Origin: Pseudomonas ceruminis
GTDB taxonomy: Bacteria > Pseudomonadota > Gammaproteobacteria > Pseudomonadales > Pseudomonadaceae
Assembly: GCF_021602025.1 (NCBI RefSeq)
Contig: NZ_BQHW01000010.1
Span: 105,036-169,035, forward strand
Direction: 5' to 3'
DNA length: 64,000 nucleotides
Of this stretch, positions 61,896 through 64,000 are shown piece after piece. Position 1 is the stretch's first letter, and the number at the start of each line of letters is the position of its first letter. The notes beneath the pieces are model-generated. The model had not been told where the DNA came from and searched no databases. It saw only the letters and a program-made list of their open reading frames with translations. Position numbers and translations under genes: made by a program.

Positions 61896-63539
61896 TTATA
61901 CCGCCAGCGCACGCTCACGCAGTTCGCTGTTGAGGATGCGGTCGTTCTCGCTGTAGTCGACCGGGCAGTCGATCACGTGCACGCCCGGGGTCTTGATGCA
62001 GTGCTCGAGCAGCGGCAGCAAACCTTCGGCGCTTTCCACACGGTGGCCATTGGCACCGTAGGCTTCGGCGTATTTGACGAAGTCCGGGTTGCCGTAGTCC
62101 AGGCCGAAATCGGTGAAGCCCATGTTGGCTTGCTTCCAGCGGATCATCCCATAGCCATCGTCACGCAGAATGACCACAGTGATGTGCATGCCCAGGCGTA
62201 CCGCGGTTTCCAGCTCCTGGCTGTTCATCATGAAGCCGCCATCGCCGCATACCGAGATCACCGGGCGGTCCGGGTATACCAGGTGCGCTGCCATGGCCGA
62301 TGGCAAGCCGGCGCCCATGGTCGCCAGGGCATTGTCCAGCAGTACGGTATTGGGCTTGTGCGCCTTGTAGTTACGGGCGAACCAGATCTTGTAGATACCG
62401 TTGTCGAGGGCGACGATACCTTCGGATGGCAGGGCACGACGCACGTCGGCTACCAGACGCTGCGGATAGACCGGGAAGCGGTCGTCGTCCTTGCCTTCGG
62501 CGATCTGCGCTTCGTTCGCTTCGCGGATGGCCATCAGGCGGGTGAAGTCCCAATGCGAGGTGTCGCCCAGGCCTTCGCCGATCTGCCACACGGCGTTGGC
62601 GATGTCGCCGATCACTTCGACTTGGGGGAAGTACACGGCATCGACTTCAGCAGAGCGGAAGTTGATGTGAATGACCTCGGTGCCGCCACGAACCATGAAG
62701 AACGGCGGCTTCTCGATCACGTCGTGGCCGATGTTGACGATCAGGTCTGCAGCTTCGACGGCCCGGTGCACGAAGTCACCGGAGGACAGTGCAGCGTTAC
62801 CCAGGAAGCGCGGGTTGCGCTCATCCACCACACCTTTGCCAAGCTGAGTGGTGACAAACGGGATACCCGTCTGGTCTATCAACTGCTTGAGGACCTTGGC
62901 AGTCATCTTGCGGTTGGCGCCGGCGCCGATCACCAAGATAGGGCTGCGCGCATTGCGCATTTTCTCGATGGCAGCATCGATGGCCACGTGCTCGGCCAGC
63001 GGGCGACGGTGCAGGCTCGGCGGAATCGGCATGGCGTCGGTCTGCTCGGCAGCGATGTCTTCCGGCAGCTCCAGGTGTACCGCGCCCGGTTTCTCTTCTT
63101 CGGCGAGACGGAAGGCCTCACGCATACGCGACGGAATGTTGTCGGCCGAGGCGAACTGATGGGTGTACTTGGTGATGGGGTCCATCATGCCGCACACGTC
63201 GATGATCTGGAAGCGCCCCTGTTTGGACTTCTTGATCGGCTTCTGGCCGGTGATCATCATCATCGGCATGCCGCCAAGGTAGGCGTACGCACTGGCGGTC
63301 ACCAGGTTGGTCGCGCCTGGGCCGAGGGTCGACAGGCTGACGCCGGTCTTGCCGGTCAGACGGCCATAAGTCGCAGCCATGAAGCCTGCAGACTGCTCGT
63401 GGCGGGTCAGTACCAGCTTGATCTTCGATTTGCGCAGGGATTCCAGCAGGTCGAGGTTCTCCTCGCCGGGAATGCCGAATACATACTCGACACCTTCGTT
63501 TTCCAGGCATTGCACAACGACATCGGCGGCCTTGGCCAT
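61896..63539 (-). CDS. Acetolactate-synthase-like thiamine-diphosphate enzyme (large subunit type)
   Basis: A 547-residue ThDP enzyme. The N-terminal catalytic Glu is in YVFGIPGEENLDLL; FAD/ThDP-type segments include STLGPGATNLVTASAYA, and the C-terminal ThDP/Mg motif is SVCGDGGFMMNSQELETAV. Overall resemblance is to catabolic acetolactate synthase (AlsS/IlvB-like), making 2-acetolactate from two pyruvates. No ilvN-type small subunit is adjacent, favouring a stand-alone enzyme, though related decarboligases are not excluded. The ATG at 63539 (MAKAADVVV) is used rather than an upstream in-frame codon. Confidence 0.85.
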   Translation of the reverse strand: MAKAADVVVQCLENEGVEYVFGIPGEENLDLLESLRKSKIKLVLTRHEQSAGFMAATYGRLTGKTGVSLSTLGPGATNLVTASAYAYLGGMPMMMITGQKPIKKSKQGRFQIIDVCGMMDPITKYTHQFASADNIPSRMREAFRLAEEEKPGAVHLELPEDIAAEQTDAMPIPPSLHRRPLAEHVAIDAAIEKMRNARSPILVIGAGANRKMTAKVLKQLIDQTGIPFVTTQLGKGVVDERNPRFLGNAALSSGDFVHRAVEAADLIVNIGHDVIEKPPFFMVRGGTEVIHINFRSAEVDAVYFPQVEVIGDIANAVWQIGEGLGDTSHWDFTRLMAIREANEAQIAEGKDDDRFPVYPQRLVADVRRALPSEGIVALDNGIYKIWFARNYKAHKPNTVLLDNALATMGAGLPSAMAAHLVYPDRPVISVCGDGGFMMNSQELETAVRLGMHITVVILRDDGYGMIRWKQANMGFTDFGLDYGNPDFVKYAEAYGANGHRVESAEGLLPLLEHCIKTPGVHVIDCPVDYSENDRILNSELRERALAV

Positions 63540-63774
63540 CTTGCTTCTTACCTCAGTTGTATAGGACGGTGGAGGTCCAGAAATGCGCAGCACGGTACGC
63601 TGGCATCGCTATGTCCGGGCGCGCGGATGCCCCGAACCTAAGCCTTGACGCAGACCAGGCAGGGGAAAGTCACGTTTACGAACAGGATTAATTGTCGCAC
63701 CGTTTCGGACACCTGCGTAGGTATAGGGCGGACAAAACAGCTTTGCCTGAGCATACAAAGCCAGAAAAGACAAA

Positions 63775-63806
63775 ACCCCTACCTGCTCGCGCAGATAGGG
63801 GTTTTG
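63775..63806 (-). terminator. Intrinsic terminator after 5S rRNA
   Basis: AAAACCCCTA(T/C)CTG pairs with CAG(G/A)TAGGGGTTTT around a GCGCGAG-type loop, followed on the minus strand by a T-rich stretch. It begins about 10 bp after the 3' end of 5S rRNA and ends the rrn operon. Confidence 0.9.
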
Positions 63807-63816
63807 CGAAATGAAT

Positions 63817-63933
63817 CTTGACGATGACCTACTCTCACATGGGGAAACCCCACACTACCATCGGCGATGCATTGTTTCACTACTGAGTTCGGGATGGGAT
63901 CAGGTGGTTCCAATGCTCTATGGTCGTCAAGAA
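63817..63933 (-). rRNA. rrf: 5S ribosomal RNA
   Basis: On the minus strand it reads CTTGACGACCATAGAGC at the 5' end, GGAACCACCTGATCCC, CCGAACTCAGTAGTGAAAC, GCCGATGGTAGTGTGGGG and GAGAGTAGGTCATCGTCAAG at the 3' end, with the 5' and 3' ends complementary. This matches a Pseudomonas 5S rRNA of about 117-120 nt; exact ends may vary by 2-3 nt. The rest of the rrn operon lies beyond the window. Confidence 0.95.
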
Positions 63934-64000
63934 ATTCTGTTGCCAGAATGTCCAGCTGGACAGCCTAGCGAATTCGGATATGCGATATGTGTGATGTTGC

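Noticed and set aside
61977-63641. A long plus-strand frame opposite the acetolactate-synthase-like gene.
   Set aside because: Antisense to a complete ThDP enzyme with all motifs; composition is typical of GC-rich shadow frames.

Overview
The window is chromosomal DNA from a Pseudomonas of the P. putida group. This rests on GC-rich codon use, P. putida-type REP palindromes, and a familiar gene order: gacS / pirR-pirS-cysM-rlmD-relA-mazG, purM-purN, hda, oprH-phoP-phoQ, dctA, nrdA/nrdB, and a B12-riboswitch-led cob operon. Nothing outside the sequence was consulted; species-level placement is inference.

Layout. (1) 0-10.7 kb, minus strand: a partial MarR regulator, a secreted GH5 cellulase, and a ten-gene late-cobalamin operon (cobO, cobB, bluB, cbiB, cobD, cobQ, cobU, cobT, cobC, cobS). 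Its genes overlap or abut, and it is preceded by a sigma-70-like promoter and a cobalamin riboswitch. (2) 10.7-17.2 kb: an unknown protein, a PQQ-sugar-dehydrogenase-like lipoprotein, two NlpC/P60 lipoproteins, hda, an AI-2E-type permease and a DUF2066 protein. (3) 17.5-20.4 kb, plus strand: purM-purN, a DUF3108 protein and a 60-residue protein between two terminators. (4) 20.4-28.7 kb, minus strand: DUF2058 protein, mazG, relA, rlmD, cysM and a PirR/PirS-like two-component pair. (5) 28.9-38.7 kb: gacS, ldhA, small unknowns, a TlpA-like thioredoxin, an ArsC-like protein, a WrbA-like flavoprotein, a 3-methyladenine glycosylase, ttcA, a Yip1 protein and a SprT protein. (6) 38.9-47.3 kb: dctA, phoQ-phoP-oprH, a dienelactone hydrolase, a pcpS-type phosphopantetheinyl transferase and an RstA/RstB-like pair. 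(7) 48-53 kb: nrdA and nrdB, separated by a 50-codon ORF. (8) 53-61.8 kb, more accessory: a LysR regulator, a three-domain iron-sulfur flavoprotein, a GST, a UPF0149 protein, a nitrilase / membrane protein / asparaginase operon, and an IS3-family remnant. (9) 61.9-64 kb: an acetolactate-synthase-like enzyme and a 5S rRNA with its terminator.

The clearest abnormality is in gacS. A seven-G run at 30371-30377 shifts the frame so that the protein ends after 537 codons, losing the receiver and HPt domains that lie intact in the next frame. If real, this strain is Gac-negative, as arises spontaneously in pseudomonads; it could also be a homopolymer sequencing error.

The best candidates for undescribed biology are: the nitrilase-transporter-asparaginase operon, whose membrane protein is internally duplicated; the long, strongly structured leader of nrdA, beside a perfect DnaA box and paired NrdR-like boxes; four 11-bp-spaced GTTCAG repeats upstream of oprH; and a sigma-54-type dctA promoter with two identical-architecture palindromes upstream.
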